From contig JANFAH010000013.1 of the NCBI GenBank assembly GCA_024663395.1, positions 186,001 through 250,000 of the forward strand: DNA of 64,000 nt, written 5' to 3'. Below are positions 12,492-26,200 of the stretch, piece after piece. The notes under the pieces were generated by a model. That model was not told the origin of the DNA and made no database searches. It was given only the letters and a program-made list of their open reading frames with translations. Made by a program: the position numbers and the translations under genes. Each line of letters begins with the position of its first letter. Within the stretch, counting starts at the first letter, position 1. The stretch is from Pisolithus tinctorius (Eukaryota > Basidiomycota > Agaricomycetes > Boletales > Pisolithaceae).

Positions 12492-13113
12492 TCAAAGAAC
12501 CAAGACAGAACCAAGGAGGGCACCGGCAGAAGCGACAATCGCGCCCAAGAAGCCTTCAAAAGCGAATGGCGCGAGGCCGGCTGCAGCGTTGGTGTGGGTA
12601 GCTGTGCTCGTGCCCGAAGTGCTGGTCGACGTCTTGGAGGGAGACGTGGTAGATGCGGTTGAAGCTGTCGCAGTGCCAGTCGCAGTTGCGGTCGCACTTC
12701 CACTCCCGGTGACTAATATAATATGCGTGAACAAAGGATACAAAGAGAGAAACACGGAGACATACTGGACGCGCACTCCTCTTGCTCAAGAGCCTGTGCA
12801 GCCTGGATATCGGCAGTGGTACAGTTCGCAGTCAAGCATGTGGCGGCGTCGGACTGGAAGGTACTGGACGTGCAGACGCAATTCAAGTCGGTACTGTCAG
12901 ACGCGTTAGCGAGCTCGCCCATGGCAGGAACGCGGAATATTAGAGGGATACTTACAAGCTAGAGCAGCCTGCGCTGGAAGCAGCGGTGGTAACGCAGCTG
13001 AGGAGACAGGGACTCAACGAAGGCGTTGAGGCAGCAGCAGAGGCAGTGGTAGTCTGAGCCTGGACGGCAAGCACAGAGGCGGCGACGACGACGGCGAGAG
13101 ACTTTGCAAACAT
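12492..13113 (-). CDS. Secreted CFEM-domain protein, probably GPI-anchored
   Basis: CFEM proteins are fungal extracellular eight-Cys proteins; some bind haem, others act at the cell wall or on hosts. Three exons fit exactly (13113-12956, 12893-12766, 12712-12492) and give 168 residues. A signal peptide opens the protein (MFAKSLAVVVAASVLAVQAQ). The mature part has eight Cys in CFEM order: CLLSC, SAGC, LNCVC, ATC, ANC, EEC. An Asp sits just before the LNCVC pair, the place of the haem-ligand Asp in characterised members. A Ser/Thr/Ala-rich spacer follows, then a hydrophobic end (GAIVASAGALLGSVLVL) typical of GPI attachment. An upstream in-frame ATG nine codons earlier would weaken the signal peptide, so I choose 13113. 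It is divergent from the DUF2828 gene across about 475 bp. Confidence 0.88.
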
Positions 13114-13588
13114 GACTACAGGTATTTTTTTTGTGCACACCGAAGCGTTGTGGGGTAATCACGACCCAGGCTTTTATATGTCAGGGCCCACGAGGAAGGG
13201 GAACACGGGACAAACAGGATCAAACAAAAGTGATGGCATAACGTCACGAAGCAACAAGTGTGGGTTCGGGCGCCGACACGTGAATATTGAACTCCCAGAG
13301 TGACGTTGGATTACCAAATACGGAAGTCCAGCAGTTAATGGGGTGTATACTATCGAGGAGGACGAGCGCTCCCGGGCCGGAGGGAACGACTTCCTGGGGC
13401 TTGCTGTGCGCAGGGCAAGTAGAAATAGCCCACAGGAATTGTTCGAGTCAAACGACGTGGAGTCACTGGAGCGACGCTCAATCCGAGTCAACCAATATTG
13501 GGAGTCATCGTCATCTAAGCTGGAGTCATGAGCCAGCATGTATAAGTATTTGGGACGGACGACCTTGTGGTCAGTCTCCAAGCGCATC

Positions 13589-15810
13589 ATGTCCACCGTC
13601 ATCGATCCCCCCACTGCCGTACGTTCTTCCCAGAATGTCACCCTTCCTCCTATTCCGGAGCTGTTTGATCCCAACTTCCTGGATGCATTGCTCCCGCCTC
13701 CAAAATCAACTCCCCCTCAGGAGATCATCGTGGAGGGCTCCGTGGAAAGCAAGGTCGAGAACAAAATGATGGATGCTCTTCGTTCAACGGTACATCATAA
13801 ATACACGGAGAACGATGCACCGGCATTCAGCTCGACGCTCTCCCCGACTCTCGATGCGTACATGGGTCTCCGTAAGGGGATCAGTGGAACAAGTGTGGAT
13901 TGGTACCTGGAAGAGGCTTGGGCACAGGATCCTACTTTGACCCTTCGCCTCATCTGGCGTTGTAGGAGTATTCATGACGGACAGGGCGATAGGGAACTCT
14001 TCTATCGGTACGTCTGTCACCTTTATTATCCCAGATTATGTTACTAATCTCTTTCATCTCGTCAGCGCATTTGGTTGGTTATACGAGCACCACCCCCGCA
14101 CGGCTATCACCAACCTTCGATACTTGGTAGAGCCCCTATGCTTTCGTTCTGGGAAAAACAAAACACTGCGGAGTGGCCTGTCTCATGGGTACTGGAAGGA
14201 CCTCCTCAACATTCTCGCGTTAGCTACAGTCGACGAGCTTTCCGTGACGCCCCTTGATCCTCTTTCGACCTTTCTTCACAATTATGTACAAGCAGGATCC
14301 CGGCCCTTCTTTAAGGACAAGGAAGAACAAAATAGGTGGTCCAGGAAACAACGGGAGGAACGGTTTGCGAAAGCCCACTCTCGTCTCCTCGGCAAGCTTG
14401 CGGAAAATCGTTACCGTGCGCTCTATATCTCGATATCTCAGCTCTTCGCAGAGCAGCTTTCCAGAGACAGTCGTGTCCTCGACCAACTAGACTTCCTTCC
14501 AACCGAGTCGGAGGAGTGTAAGAAACCAGAATTCAACTTGTCTCTCGCTCCCAAATGGGCTCCGACGCCTGGCGGTGCCCACGATCGTATTACGAACATC
14601 TGTTCAGCGATCTGCATGTTGCTTCATTACCGTCAGGTCACGCCACTAGTCCGCAAACTTCCTACGTCCTCGCCTGGCAATTACTCGGCGCTAGAATGGC
14701 ATATTCTTCGGTGTGCTTATCAGAAATACATTCTCTCGCGTGCGCGAAGTATCACCCAACTTCCCGAACCATTGATGTCTGCAAACCGGTGGTCCGAGAT
14801 CCCTTACTCATGTGTCGCTTCCCTTTGCATGCAGGCAAATAAGGCTCGGTTTTTTACCCGTGACCGAGAGCGGTTCGTAAAGTACTTGTCAGATGTCGAA
14901 TCAGGCAACCGATCTATTAGTGGTGCAACGCTTCTCCCACATATGCTCGTCATGCAGGCTGTTCAGTACACAAGAGAACTAGCTACTCTGGGGTTGCTTG
15001 ACTCGGCTTTGGCAGCAACGCAGTTGCATGTCGTGGAAGCACAGTGGGCGATGCTTTTGTCTAGGCTCTGCAAAACCGGCACCTTGGATAACTGTATTGC
15101 AGTCTGTGACGTATCGGGCTTGATGGGATTGGTGCATTATGTGCGCCACGTCGGATGGAGATTTTCAGTAGATCCGATTTGGCCTGTGCTGTCGCTGTCG
15201 CTTATCATTGCACGGCTTGCCAAACCACCGTTCCAAGATGCGTTCATCACTTTCTCGTGACATCCACAGTTGGTCGAGTTGGCTCCTGAGGGCAGTGGCA
15301 TGGGTCTTGGGGAGACGGTCATGCAGATGTCAGGTGTGAATTGGGAAATGAAATACCGACTTTGAGGCAGTTTTCCTGAGGCTCATTCTCCCACTCGCTG
15401 TCAAGCACAAAGTGCCACGAGATGAGATGATCAAGCGGGTGTTTGTGTTTTCTGATATGCAATTCAATGATTTGCATGATAACAGCAGTAGGGACTGGAA
15501 GACTAACCATGACGTAATCGAACAGGCATATAGAGGGGCAGGATATGATGTGCCAGAAATCATTTACTGGGATTTGTCTAGCACTGGCCACTACCCAGGC
15601 ATCACGGTACCTGTCACTGTGGAGAGGGAGGGCATAGCAATGTTAAGTGGCTATTCACCTTCATTGCTTCAGACATTCATGGATGTAGACGAGGACTGGG
15701 AAGTTGTGGACAGAGAAGGGGATAAGGTTAAACAGGCCTTTACCCCAGAGGGGATGATGAACAAGGATTTGCAAAAGAAGAGTTTTGAGCCTTTGGTAGT
15801 TGTTGATTGA
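13589..15810 (+). pseudogene. DUF2828 (VWA-like) family protein, disrupted
   Basis: DUF2828 proteins, found across fungi, plants and some viruses, end in a von Willebrand A-like fold; their role is unknown. The N-terminal part (YMGLRKGISGTSVDWYLEEAW, LIWRCRSIHDG, then after an intron at 14008-14065 AFGWLYEHHPRTAITNLRYL) and the C-terminal part (DEMIKRVFVFSDMQFN, VPEIIYWDL) are well kept. The middle is damaged. A TGA at 15258-15260 follows DAFITFS and the same frame continues with family-like sequence (PQLVELAPEGSGMGLGETVMQ). One surplus A near 15347 then shifts the frame before TDFEAVFLRL. The metal-site motif, normally DVSGSMG, reads DVSGLMG. A possible short intron at about 15130-15165 is uncertain. 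I start at ATG 13589; 13538 is in frame too. Sequencing error could explain single changes but less easily all three. Confidence 0.8.
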
Positions 15811-16132
15811 AATGACAATGCACTGTATTTGTTCTGTAATCTCACATCGCATTGATCATCATAGTAGCTTTTACTGTATTTCGTTTAAAAAATTTATAGC
15901 AATATCAGCTCCTCACGCGCGAGGGAAAGATCTGGGGTGGCCGGATGTGACTCCGGAGCGAACGCGTGAAGCAGTAACACTTGCAATGTGGACACAACAA
16001 AACATTCTTTAGCACGCTACAGGTTTATCCAGATTTGAGAGTCTGTATTCTTGTAGGGAAAGAGGTACCCTCTCCAGTTGTACGCGCTGTGGCGTAACTC
16101 TCTACGTGGTAGGTCCCTCTGCAGTCTCGTGA
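15811..16132. other. Short intergenic gap
   Basis: This is the 3' flank shared by the convergent DUF2828 gene and the Arg-rich unknown gene. I see no coding or RNA signal in it. Confidence 0.4.
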
Positions 16133-16849
16133 CTAGCTGCGACGTGCGTGCTCCTTGTAACCCTCAACTCCAACCGTATGCTGGTCGTCGGCGACGGTAC
16201 TGGGCCCAGCGGTGGGGTGTTCGGGTGCGTAGGGTTCGCGGGTGTCAGGATCAGTGGTAACCGTTGGGTTGCCCAACCTCCTGCTAGATCTCGAGAATCG
16301 AAAGCCACGAGAACGACGTCTGTCGTAAGAAGAGCCGTCGCCATAGGGGTCTGACCTGTGACGTCGATCGTCTCTTCGTTCGCAGCGGTCGAGGTAACCC
16401 TGGTGAGATCTCTGTTGTTGCTCGTTCCATTGCCTGGCGGCATCCCATAGGAGGGAGTTGACGATATCCGCCTGCGAGCTATTGAGTACCATTCCTTCCT
16501 CTCGAATGCACAGGTCCGCGCCGTCACCCAATACCTCCTGCTCGGTGGGTGGAGGTCCTGGAGTCACGATATTTATATTCCCGCTTTCATCAACCTCGCA
16601 GAATGCAAACCTCGCCGTCGACTTCGCCTCACGGCTGTACGACTCTCGGAACAGATGATAACCCACTGGGGTATCTAAGGCAACGTTGTCCTTGAAACGG
16701 AGTGCGCGATCGTGGTCGAAGTACGCCTTGACCTGCTCCCTGTGAATGACGACACGCTCACCTCCCCTTCCACACTCGTCGAATGTGCGGACCAGGAAAG
16801 AGTCAGTGCGATGCCGTTCGATGTTTTTGGTATGGTACGCGGCTGACAT
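16133..16849 (-). CDS. Hypothetical protein with Arg/Ser/Asp-rich C-terminal half
   Basis: A single uninterrupted frame of 238 codons whose family I do not recognise. The first 150 residues look globular and mixed in charge (RVVIHREQVKAYFDHDRAL, ARFAFCEVDESGN). The rest is low complexity, rich in Arg, Ser and Asp (CERRDDRRHRSDPYG), with a Pro/Thr-rich end. Such tails are often disordered and can bind nucleic acid, but nothing here proves that. Single-exon structure contrasts with the intron-rich neighbours. The 390 bp between it and the GCN1 stop hold no gene I can see. Confidence 0.6.
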   Translation of the reverse strand: MSAAYHTKNIERHRTDSFLVRTFDECGRGGERVVIHREQVKAYFDHDRALRFKDNVALDTPVGYHLFRESYSREAKSTARFAFCEVDESGNINIVTPGPPPTEQEVLGDGADLCIREEGMVLNSSQADIVNSLLWDAARQWNEQQQRSHQGYLDRCERRDDRRHRSDPYGDGSSYDRRRSRGFRFSRSSRRLGNPTVTTDPDTREPYAPEHPTAGPSTVADDQHTVGVEGYKEHARRS

Positions 16850-17239
16850 GGGCTTTGATTTGGCGTAAGCAAGTGGGGGGCGAGAGTTGAGTAACTAAGG
16901 CAGTGAAGATATATGAGAAACGTATTCGATCTGTCATAAAAACAAACATCACTTGAGAACATACTGTCAACGTCGGGCCGAAACCCTACACCGGAAAAAC
17001 CGAAAAGGTGACGAAAGTTGGTTCAGCTATCGCATATGATTAGTACTAGTGTGTCAGTGGATATTAGACAAGATGAGGGATATCCCAGTTCATCACCATC
17101 CACTTTAGCCTAATGCCCTCAGTTATGGGTCATTCTTATCAGACGCACGGATGAAGTAAAGTTGGTGATGATGCGTCAGGTACGGGGACAAAGATATCAG
17201 AAAACGTGCACAAATTCTGCAAGTATCTCGAAGCATTTG

Positions 17240-20200
17240 TCAAAATATTCCTGCCAAACTTGCTTCACCATTTGCAGCCATTTCCTTTAGAGATTCCCGA
17301 GCTTCCCGGGCAGGTCGCGAAATGTTAGGGCGCTCATTGGCAGCGCTCTCCTTCACTTTTAACGCGACAGAACGTAGAAGACCCAGTTTCGCAAAGACAG
17401 TCTCACTGGGGTCGAGTCGGTTTGAATCATCCGAAGCCAAAACAGCGAGAATACTTTGGGAAGATAGAGCAGAGGGAGCAGTGCCCGAGGTGAGGTATGT
17501 GCTAGTTTCGACAGCGTGAGCTCTTGATTGCAGAAGGGTAAATGCATCTGTACCTTACGATGGGCTTCACAGACTCCGGATTCGCCGACAGTGAAACGAA
17601 AAGGCCTGCCATCGCCAGTGTATGGTGATCTGAAATGGATATAGTAAATACTTCTGCGAATAAACAGTGTATACCTCAGCTCACCATCGTGAGTCTCTCG
17701 GAATGCTCGGTGAAGGAGTTCTGTGCATGATTCTCTAGCCTTTTCACCAATTCCGCCGTGCGCTTGTGCATTTTGGACGACGTGAGATAATGCCAACACG
17801 TAGCTGGCCGCGATCTCTTCTTCGCTCCCGTGTACGCCGTTAATCAGCTCGGTGACTACAGGATCCACCCTTGGTTGACTACGCATGAGAATCCCCAGGG
17901 CTTCTGCAGCTTTCGTGCGCACAACGATACTCGCAGGGTCACCGACAGACTTGACGAATGTCCGTTGTAGTTGAGGGAAAAACGGCTTGACATGGTTGGG
18001 TATCCTCTCCAGCAGACTGGCCAACGCAGATAGGATGGCAGTCTTCACGCCAGGAGGATACGTCGTTGCTTGAGTGGCGACACGGATCAGAGGTCCTGTG
18101 AAGGGGACAACGAAGGATTTCATGACCAGTTCGTCCGTCCTTTCGACTAGATCTCCGATAGCATACGCTGCATTTTCGCGCTGCTCGTTGCTTCCGGTCG
18201 TTAGTCCAGCAATGATAATGGGAACAGTTGGTGCGACACCCTTCGGCAGGCTGAAACCAGGAACGGTTCTCCCCGGAGCCCCAGTACCCTCGATCGTACG
18301 ACGTAGGGCGACGACAAGCGGCTCGTATTCGTCTTTAGGAACGGATTTCACAAATGTATCGAATGCTTTCCAGGCTGCGGTGTGCACCACAACTTCAGGA
18401 TCGTCGAAAAGTGATATCAGCTGTCGGATCCAATCAACGCGATATAGGGAAGAGTCTATCTGTGATTCTTCACAGAACAAGGCAAAGGACGAGCAGGCGC
18501 TTGCCCGTCGCCTGGGAGCATCACTCTTCGTCCTAGACGAGAGTCAGCTTAACATGTCGTACCGGGTCTGTACTACTCACCATCCAAGGAGAAGCATCAT
18601 TAAGGTGTTGAGGCCTTCCGGATCTTCGATTGACCCAAGCAGGGCTCGAAGGGCCTCATCAGTAGCACCGAGAAGCTCTTCATCTTTGTCCTCTTCGAAT
18701 ACCTTGACGAGAGCATTCAGGATGACGGACAGCCGTTTGCTTAGAGCGTTTCCGGCGACTGTGACTAGTGATGCCAATGCACGCGCGTTGAAGATGGTCA
18801 TCGGGGTAGAGATCAAGGTAGGTATCAGAACGGGGAATACAGTAGATGCCCGAATCTGTTATCCCGTGAAAACGGACGAAAGAGCTGCGGAAATACATAT
18901 ACGTACAGACATAACCTCCCGAAGGGCTTGTAAGGCGGTGCCGGAACTTTCTCCAGGTTGCCTTAGGGCTTCCAGCAACGTCGGGATGATCTGATCGATT
19001 GCTTTTCCTCCGATATGCTCCTGAAGGGTGTCAAACGCCTTGGCTGCCGCCGAACGAACAGTGATGTCATCATCAACGAGCGAGGTTCGAACCACGCTGA
19101 CAATCTCGCTTTCGTGACCTTCTCTTTGGGTGTCTGTGGTGCTTTGCCTGGTGACGTGCTCAGTACGCAATCATAAACACTGAGAGAGACCTCACATGAT
19201 ATCGGAAAGCATGAGGCATACTCCCTCCCGAGTACGTGTGTCTGGTGACGCCGACATGTTCTTCAAAATTGCCACGATTTCACCTACTAATTTCTCGCCA
19301 AATTTACGACACAACTCAAGAGTTGTGCGAGCAGCAGTCTGTTTGCACATGTTAAATTTAGTGTCGTTGCCTTCTGTTGGTACGCACCTCTTGCTGTTCT
19401 TCCTCTCCACCGGAGTACAATTTGATGAGTTGGCTGACCAGCTCGGGAAGGATTCCGCGAACTGCAGAAGGTGATTAGGACCAGGTATCTTGAAACGTTT
19501 TGATCTATACTCACCTGTCCGAGGTGTGTTGTGTACTAGCGCCTTCCATATATGTATTGATGACTGGCGAACCACATTCACAGCATCTTGTCTTGCAACA
19601 TAAAGTGCCGAGAGTATACGATCGCGACGTTCTTCTCCAAGAACTTCAACAAGTGCACGGCGTGAAGATTCTGCGACAACCGGTTCCGCATCCTCTTCTT
19701 CGTCCCCGATTTCCGTTTTGCCACTGATACCCGAAACCTTGAAGAGGAGCTCTCCTACCAAAGCAATCGACGATTGCTGCGGTGCAAACGTTACACAAAT
19801 GTAACAGGAACAGGGTAACTGAAAACTTACACGAATACGCCATCCGGGGTCAAACATCCCTTGTTCCAATTCCGGTAGCAGTAGGTCAATTGCCTTGGCC
19901 GAGTAATTCATTACAATCATCCTGCCAGCACGCATGGCTGCGTCGCGGACATATTCTTCGCTATCAGCAAGTCCACTGAGAATCGGGGATATAATTCTTG
20001 GTAAATGGGGTTGGAATCTCGCCCCAAACGTTGCTGGCAGATACACCAATAGCGACATGAAGCCTTCACGGATGGTACTGCGAGGTGACTGAGCATTTGC
20101 GATGATGTCCGGTAAAAGACCTTCTAGTCTTTCCATTCCGAGCCCAGATAAGACTTCACTCAACCCCTGAGCAGCACCTTGACGATCGACGCCAGATGTT

Positions 20201-23200
20201 TCCGCTTTCAGCGTCCTCAGGAGCCCTGGGACGAGATCAGGGAAATGAACTTCTCCGAGCCGCTCGACAAGAACTCCCAAAGTCTTTGCTGCGGTAGCTC
20301 GCGCCTCTGGAACGGGATCGACAAGAACAACGTGTACCATGGGGAGAAGAGTAGACAGGTAAGGGACGAAGTCCTTGGAATCCGTGAGGGATGCCAAGTT
20401 GCCAACGATCTGAGCAGCCTTTTTCTTCCCTTCCGCACCTCGTTCACGGAGGCCTCGCTCGATGACAGGAATGACCTACTGCGCTTTAATGCCGCACACA
20501 ACTACAAATTGCCAACTTACCAGAGCGAGAGACGAGTGATCGATGTAATGCACGAACGACGTTTTCAACAGCGAGGACAAAGCGTTCGTCGTCTTGGCGG
20601 GGTCTACCAAGGCCTTCAGCAGTGTTGGCACCAGTGCTTGGATCTCAGGATTGTTGATGACTTCACCGAACTGCTTCAGACTCTTATTTGCTGAAGCTTT
20701 GACTTGTGCATGGGTGTCCGTTAGAACACCCGTGAGTCGAGGAATGACGATGGGCAGGGATAACGACAACTGTCTCGGAGAGCAATAAGCCATCATCCCG
20801 AGCAGCTCAATAGAACCTTTTTTCGATCGCCATTGCTTCTCATCCAAACCAGAAAGGAGAGACGGCAAGATAAGTTTTACACCATACCCAGACATGTTAC
20901 CCATGATGACACGCGCGGTGTCTTGAGCTGCGTCACGCACATCAGCAGTCCCATCCCCAAATGCAGACAGGAGAAGAGGGAGCATGAAGGTAATGTAAGG
21001 TTCAAACAGTCGGCCAAGGGTGGTGGAAAGGGTTTCGAAGGCGAACATCGCTCCCTGGCGAAGCTCAAATCGTTTTTTGTCCTCAGCAGCGGTCCGTAAA
21101 CGGTTGATGACATCGAAGCGTTTCATAGACCCAATACCGAGCCCCTTGATCGTACCTGCCAAACCATACGCTGCGCCCCGGCGTGCTGCATACTTGGGTG
21201 CATGGAAAAGTTCGTCAAACAAGTGACCGACGAAAGTGTCCAAGCGGTCTCCCATCAGTCGAACCAAGGGCACAAGACAATCTGAAACGGCTACTTGGAC
21301 TTGTTCGGCTGGCGTCTTGAGGGCTTCCACTAAGCGGCCCACAATTCCCTGAATGCGGAGGTCGGAGGCTTCCAGGTGACGAGCTGCTCGGCCGAACAGT
21401 ATCACTACCGCTTCCTTGGTCTGGTCACTTGTTTCCGACGCAGTGCTTGGAGCAGCCAAGTGATCCTCAAAGATCGTCAACAACCCAGTGAGTTGTGCCG
21501 AACCATGATGATCCACGACAGCGGTACCTGCTTGCAACATACCCCGACGTACCTCAGATGAACGATCACCCAACGCTTCATCCTTGATTAGAAAGCGGAT
21601 GAAAGCTTCTACCTGGGTATCCGGGAAAACTGGTGCCAACTGTTCAAAGACAGACGCGATAGCCACACGGGTTGGCCAAGGGTCAGGACGATTTAGAGTT
21701 TCCGGAATAACCATTCCCTAGGAAAAGAAAACGCTCAGACGAAGCCAATCTCGAAAGGTTCACGTAACTTACGTATTCATCATACTCAGGTGCGAGGATT
21801 TTGGCCTGCATGATGCGATCAGTGCTCATCATCAGACTTAATGAAACGACCAAACCTTGTCGCAGTAGAGATCTTGCAAGGCAACGATTATCTTCTCGCT
21901 TGTTTGAGGAAGATGGCCAGCGGCATCGGCTATGGCAAATGCTGAGCCTGCTCTTGCATATGCATTTATATGCCCTGTGATTTCTTCAGAAAAGAACATT
22001 GACTCGTCCCAAACTGATAACACACCCAAGAACGGAAGGAGCTGTCCAAGGAAATCTTCTGGAACATCCAAACCATTATCTTCCCACACGTGATTCGCCA
22101 GACGAGCGTTTTGCTCATCCTCGTCATGACAAGCGATCCATAACTCTGGTGACCAATCGAAATCAGTGAGATCAAGCGGCTGTCGCCGAACACGTAAGCG
22201 TTTTTTTAATGACCGTCGACCATATGTGCTTTACCTGAATGGCCTGTAGACACGAGTTTCGCACGTGGATCTCTTGATTGAGCGTCCCTTGAATCAATAC
22301 TGATATCTCGGCGTAGGTGGCGGTCGCTAGGATAGCTTCGCCAATGTCAACCAGGGCCGATGACGCCTCTTTGCTTAGCCTTGGCTGGAGCTTGATAACA
22401 TGGACGAGACTCTCCATCGCATCTTTGCGAGGGAAATTCGTATCCGAGACTGCTCCGCAACACATCCATGAGTACGATATGTCAAGCGAGTGAGGGAGTC
22501 ATACATTCGTTGCTGTGGAACCGGATGATGTCCAAGACTAGCGCGACTTGTTCTAGCGCTTCGTCATCTTCTGAGACGTCGATCCCACCTTGGTGAAGCA
22601 CCTGCGCTAGGAGAGGGAATGCGTACGAGAAGGTAGCAGCGTCAAACGGGGATTGTTCCGAAATTGACCTCAGGCGATACAAGACTCGCAACACAAGCGC
22701 TGAACAAAACGAGTCATTAGAGGAGCACGGGTTAAACAAAGAACGATGTACCATGCAGCGGCTCAGCCAGAAACTCCTCCGGAATGCACGGGAACTGAAG
22801 GGCTCTAAGTATAGCAACGCCCACCCACTTTCGGGTCGTATCGAGCCGTTCCGAGCAGCAGCGAGCCAGGTTCTAAAGGTAAACCGTAAGGAAGTACGGA
22901 AAACTATCAAAGAAAACCACCAACAATGAACGTCTCGAACAGCGCGTTGCCAACCAATCTTGATCCCTGTCCGAGTGCCCCTTCCAGTAACATCGCCGAA
23001 ATTGGGGAGACGTACGCGCGGGCTTCTGGAGCGTTCGTCGATACCATGCTCTTAATGAACGCCAGAGCGCGTTGCAAGTGAACCTTGAACGATACCACAC
23101 GCTGCCGCACCACGGCCTCTTTATCCAACTGTGCTTGCAAGAGCGCCGCAGCTTGTTTCGATAGTGTAACGGTGCTACTTGCCCTCTGATTAGAACCCTT

Positions 23201-26200
23201 TTTGCTCGCTAAGGATTGGCGCAGCTCTGCCTCCCACTTGGCGATGTCGGCATCCTTCCCTTTTTTCGGGCCTTCCTCTTTCTTATTAGAAGACAACACT
23301 GTCCATCGGGTCATTCAAATGTTGGGGGAAGGATACCGATGCCAAAGTAGCATGAAGAGAGTGTTACTCACCATCAGTATATGCGGTCCCCTCTGGCGTC
23401 TCATAGATCCCGAAATCTGTCTCCGTCAAAGCGTTGATACTCTGTACATCGATATCTGCACGCAACTGGTCCATGACGCGTGGCAAAACAACCTCAGGGC
23501 ATACGAAAGCCAGAGTGCCGATAGTACGATAGCTGGCATCTGCGAATCCCAACTGCGAATGACGTTTCTGCGTCGCACACGAAGGTACTGGGAAGAAGGA
23601 CAATACACATACCTTAGGGTCAACCATCGATGCTTCAAGAACGGTCATCATTATCGAGTCGATGTGTCTCTGTACTAGATCATGGGGATCACGTCCCGCC
23701 TTCTGACACATCTCAATCCACAACGAATGTGAGGGCGGCGCTGCGTAGCGTTGCAAAGTAGCGGCATCAGTCAGCTTGAAGAATAATCAAGCCATGAGTT
23801 TTTGGAGCACGTACATATTATAGTATGGTGGGCAAGTACGACAAAGTCAGCTAGGACGGGGTCGGTGAAAGCTGCACTATCCGCCACTCCTAAACCTTGG
23901 TCATGAAACGGAGATGTTTGACTTCCCGAACCTAAACCTGCTGCACATGCAAGGAGAAGAGAGGCATATCGCCTTTGTTTATCCACTGCCGCCGGTTTTT
24001 CGCGGTCATCAGACGCCGGCTGCGATGGCGATAGTGCCGCAACTACCGATTTCGAGGTCGTTGTTGAAGACTTATCCTTCGTCAACGCTGCCAGAAGTGA
24101 TTCTCTTATGAGGAGAGGAACGAGATTAGGATGTCTAGATACCGCCAGTTCGAGAGTACGTATGGCGCTGCGGCGCGTTTCGAACGAAGGGGAATGCACC
24201 GCTAAGTGGAGGAATATAGAGCCAACTAGTGTCCTACAAAAAGCAGGAAATAAGTATGAGTTAGGTACCAATACACGAATGACGGCTGGACCGGCTGTTC
24301 AAAGGATGAATAGACCCACCTCAAATGCTCATTCTTCAATAGTTCAGTCTCAAGATGCCCAACAACAAGATCTACGCAACGTAATAACCACGTTTCTTCT
24401 TCAACATCTCCTAGACGCTGATAAATCTTTTCCCAGACAAGGAAAGAAGGTTTGGTGGGTGTTCCAGCGATAATCTCTACGGATGTATTGCGTGCGACAA
24501 GATCGGCTGTTCAATATCCAATCCCGGACGTCGCACCCGCGAACAAGACCAAATAAGAGTCAGACACGACATGAAGATGGATCCGACAAATGACAGAAAA
24601 ATGTACATACCAAATTGACCCGACTTAGACAATGGTCCTAAAAGAACGGCCAGAGCGACGTACCCCTCGAGCAATCCAGCAGCCGCACCCAGAGGATTCG
24701 CAGATACACTCTTCAAATTCGTCTCAAGTGAGCCCTTGATAGCATTCACAAAGGTAATAGCGGGCTCGGCATCGAGCGAGGCCAAATTCCAAAGCGTGTT
24801 TCCGGCGACCGAGACAAAAGATTTGCGTAGGGCGGGTTTGGGGTTCGTCATTTCTTTAGCTATGGAGGTCCGCGTTTCCATGGGTATGTCAGTGTTGGAT
24901 TGGAGGAGATATGTGAGGTGGGGTGGGAGGGTAGACGTGAGGATGGTAATGGAGGTATCGTTCGTTTCTTTCAGTATCAGCGGGGGGAGTGCTTTGACGA
25001 TGAAGAGAGACACGCTTGCGCTGGGCTGAACCATTGATAGCATCGTATAAAGGGTTGCACGGTGATCAGGTCCAGTGGTTTTGCCCGCTTGTGGAAGGGC
25101 TAAGATTTCGGGGACAGCCGAATCCAAGGCATCGGCGGGGATTTTGTTCACAAGCACCTTGAAGAGGGCACTAGTGTTGGCGCGAGCTGTGGCATTGCTG
25201 GACTTGGCAGAACTGAGACAGGACGTGAGGAGCTTCTTGAAAATGGCAATGTCAAGAGGGTGCGAATATGCTAGAAAGAAGTCGCGTGTGACTAGGATGA
25301 GTGAGTGAGCGCACAGTCAACATGACGAAGGTTTGTTATACCACTGAGGGAGTATTCGGGTGAACGTAGCAATGCTTTCTCCATTGTTGGAAGAACTGAG
25401 CTGGACAGCATGATAGGATCGACGGACGACTCGATGAAGTCGTGAAATGCACTCTGAGGGACACTCAATTTCAGACTCAGGGATGATGGAAAGAGACATA
25501 CGGATGTATGGGGAGAAACGGGGCCTTTGGACATAAGAACGGCACTGGTGTACAACGCCATAATATCTTCCTGAAGGAGATCAGTGAGATGGCAAGGCAA
25601 GTCCCCATGAACTGCACCTTGATGGCAGGTGTTATCTGCTTCAGAGAATCATCCTTCACATTTTTCAGGCGAAGGGTCACATCCACGGCTGTCCCGAGGA
25701 GAGGGATGTATACGAGAGGTGTTTGGCTAGATTTGGCCTGCGCAATGAGTGCAGACATGAGCAGCGAAAGTCGGTCAGGTGCGGAGCGAAGTGCCCTGCG
25801 TGTTCGCACGAGCGCGCTGTTTTGCATGGTCGGTTTGGAATGTGTGGATGGGTTGAGTTGGAAGTCCACCAGTACGGCGATGACGCTGACCAGCTTGCGC
25901 CAAGAATCAGAAAGGGATGATTTTGAGCAGGCGATGTATAGTCCACATGCCCAACTTAACAAGACAAACGCGTCTGCGGGTGCATAGGAGCTCAGGGGCC
26001 ATGAGTGATGAATTCCAGCGAGTAGTATGGTAAGCTAGCTAACCTGATGATGCCTGGTTTTGCAAGCGACGACACTTCATGGACTAGCCAGTCCACTATT
26101 TGTTCTGCGATGCCCGACCTGCAATCGGCATCTCTCGATTCATCTTTGTTGATCAGTAGCATTCCCAACTCTTCGACAGCCTCTCTGGACTGCGTGTCGA

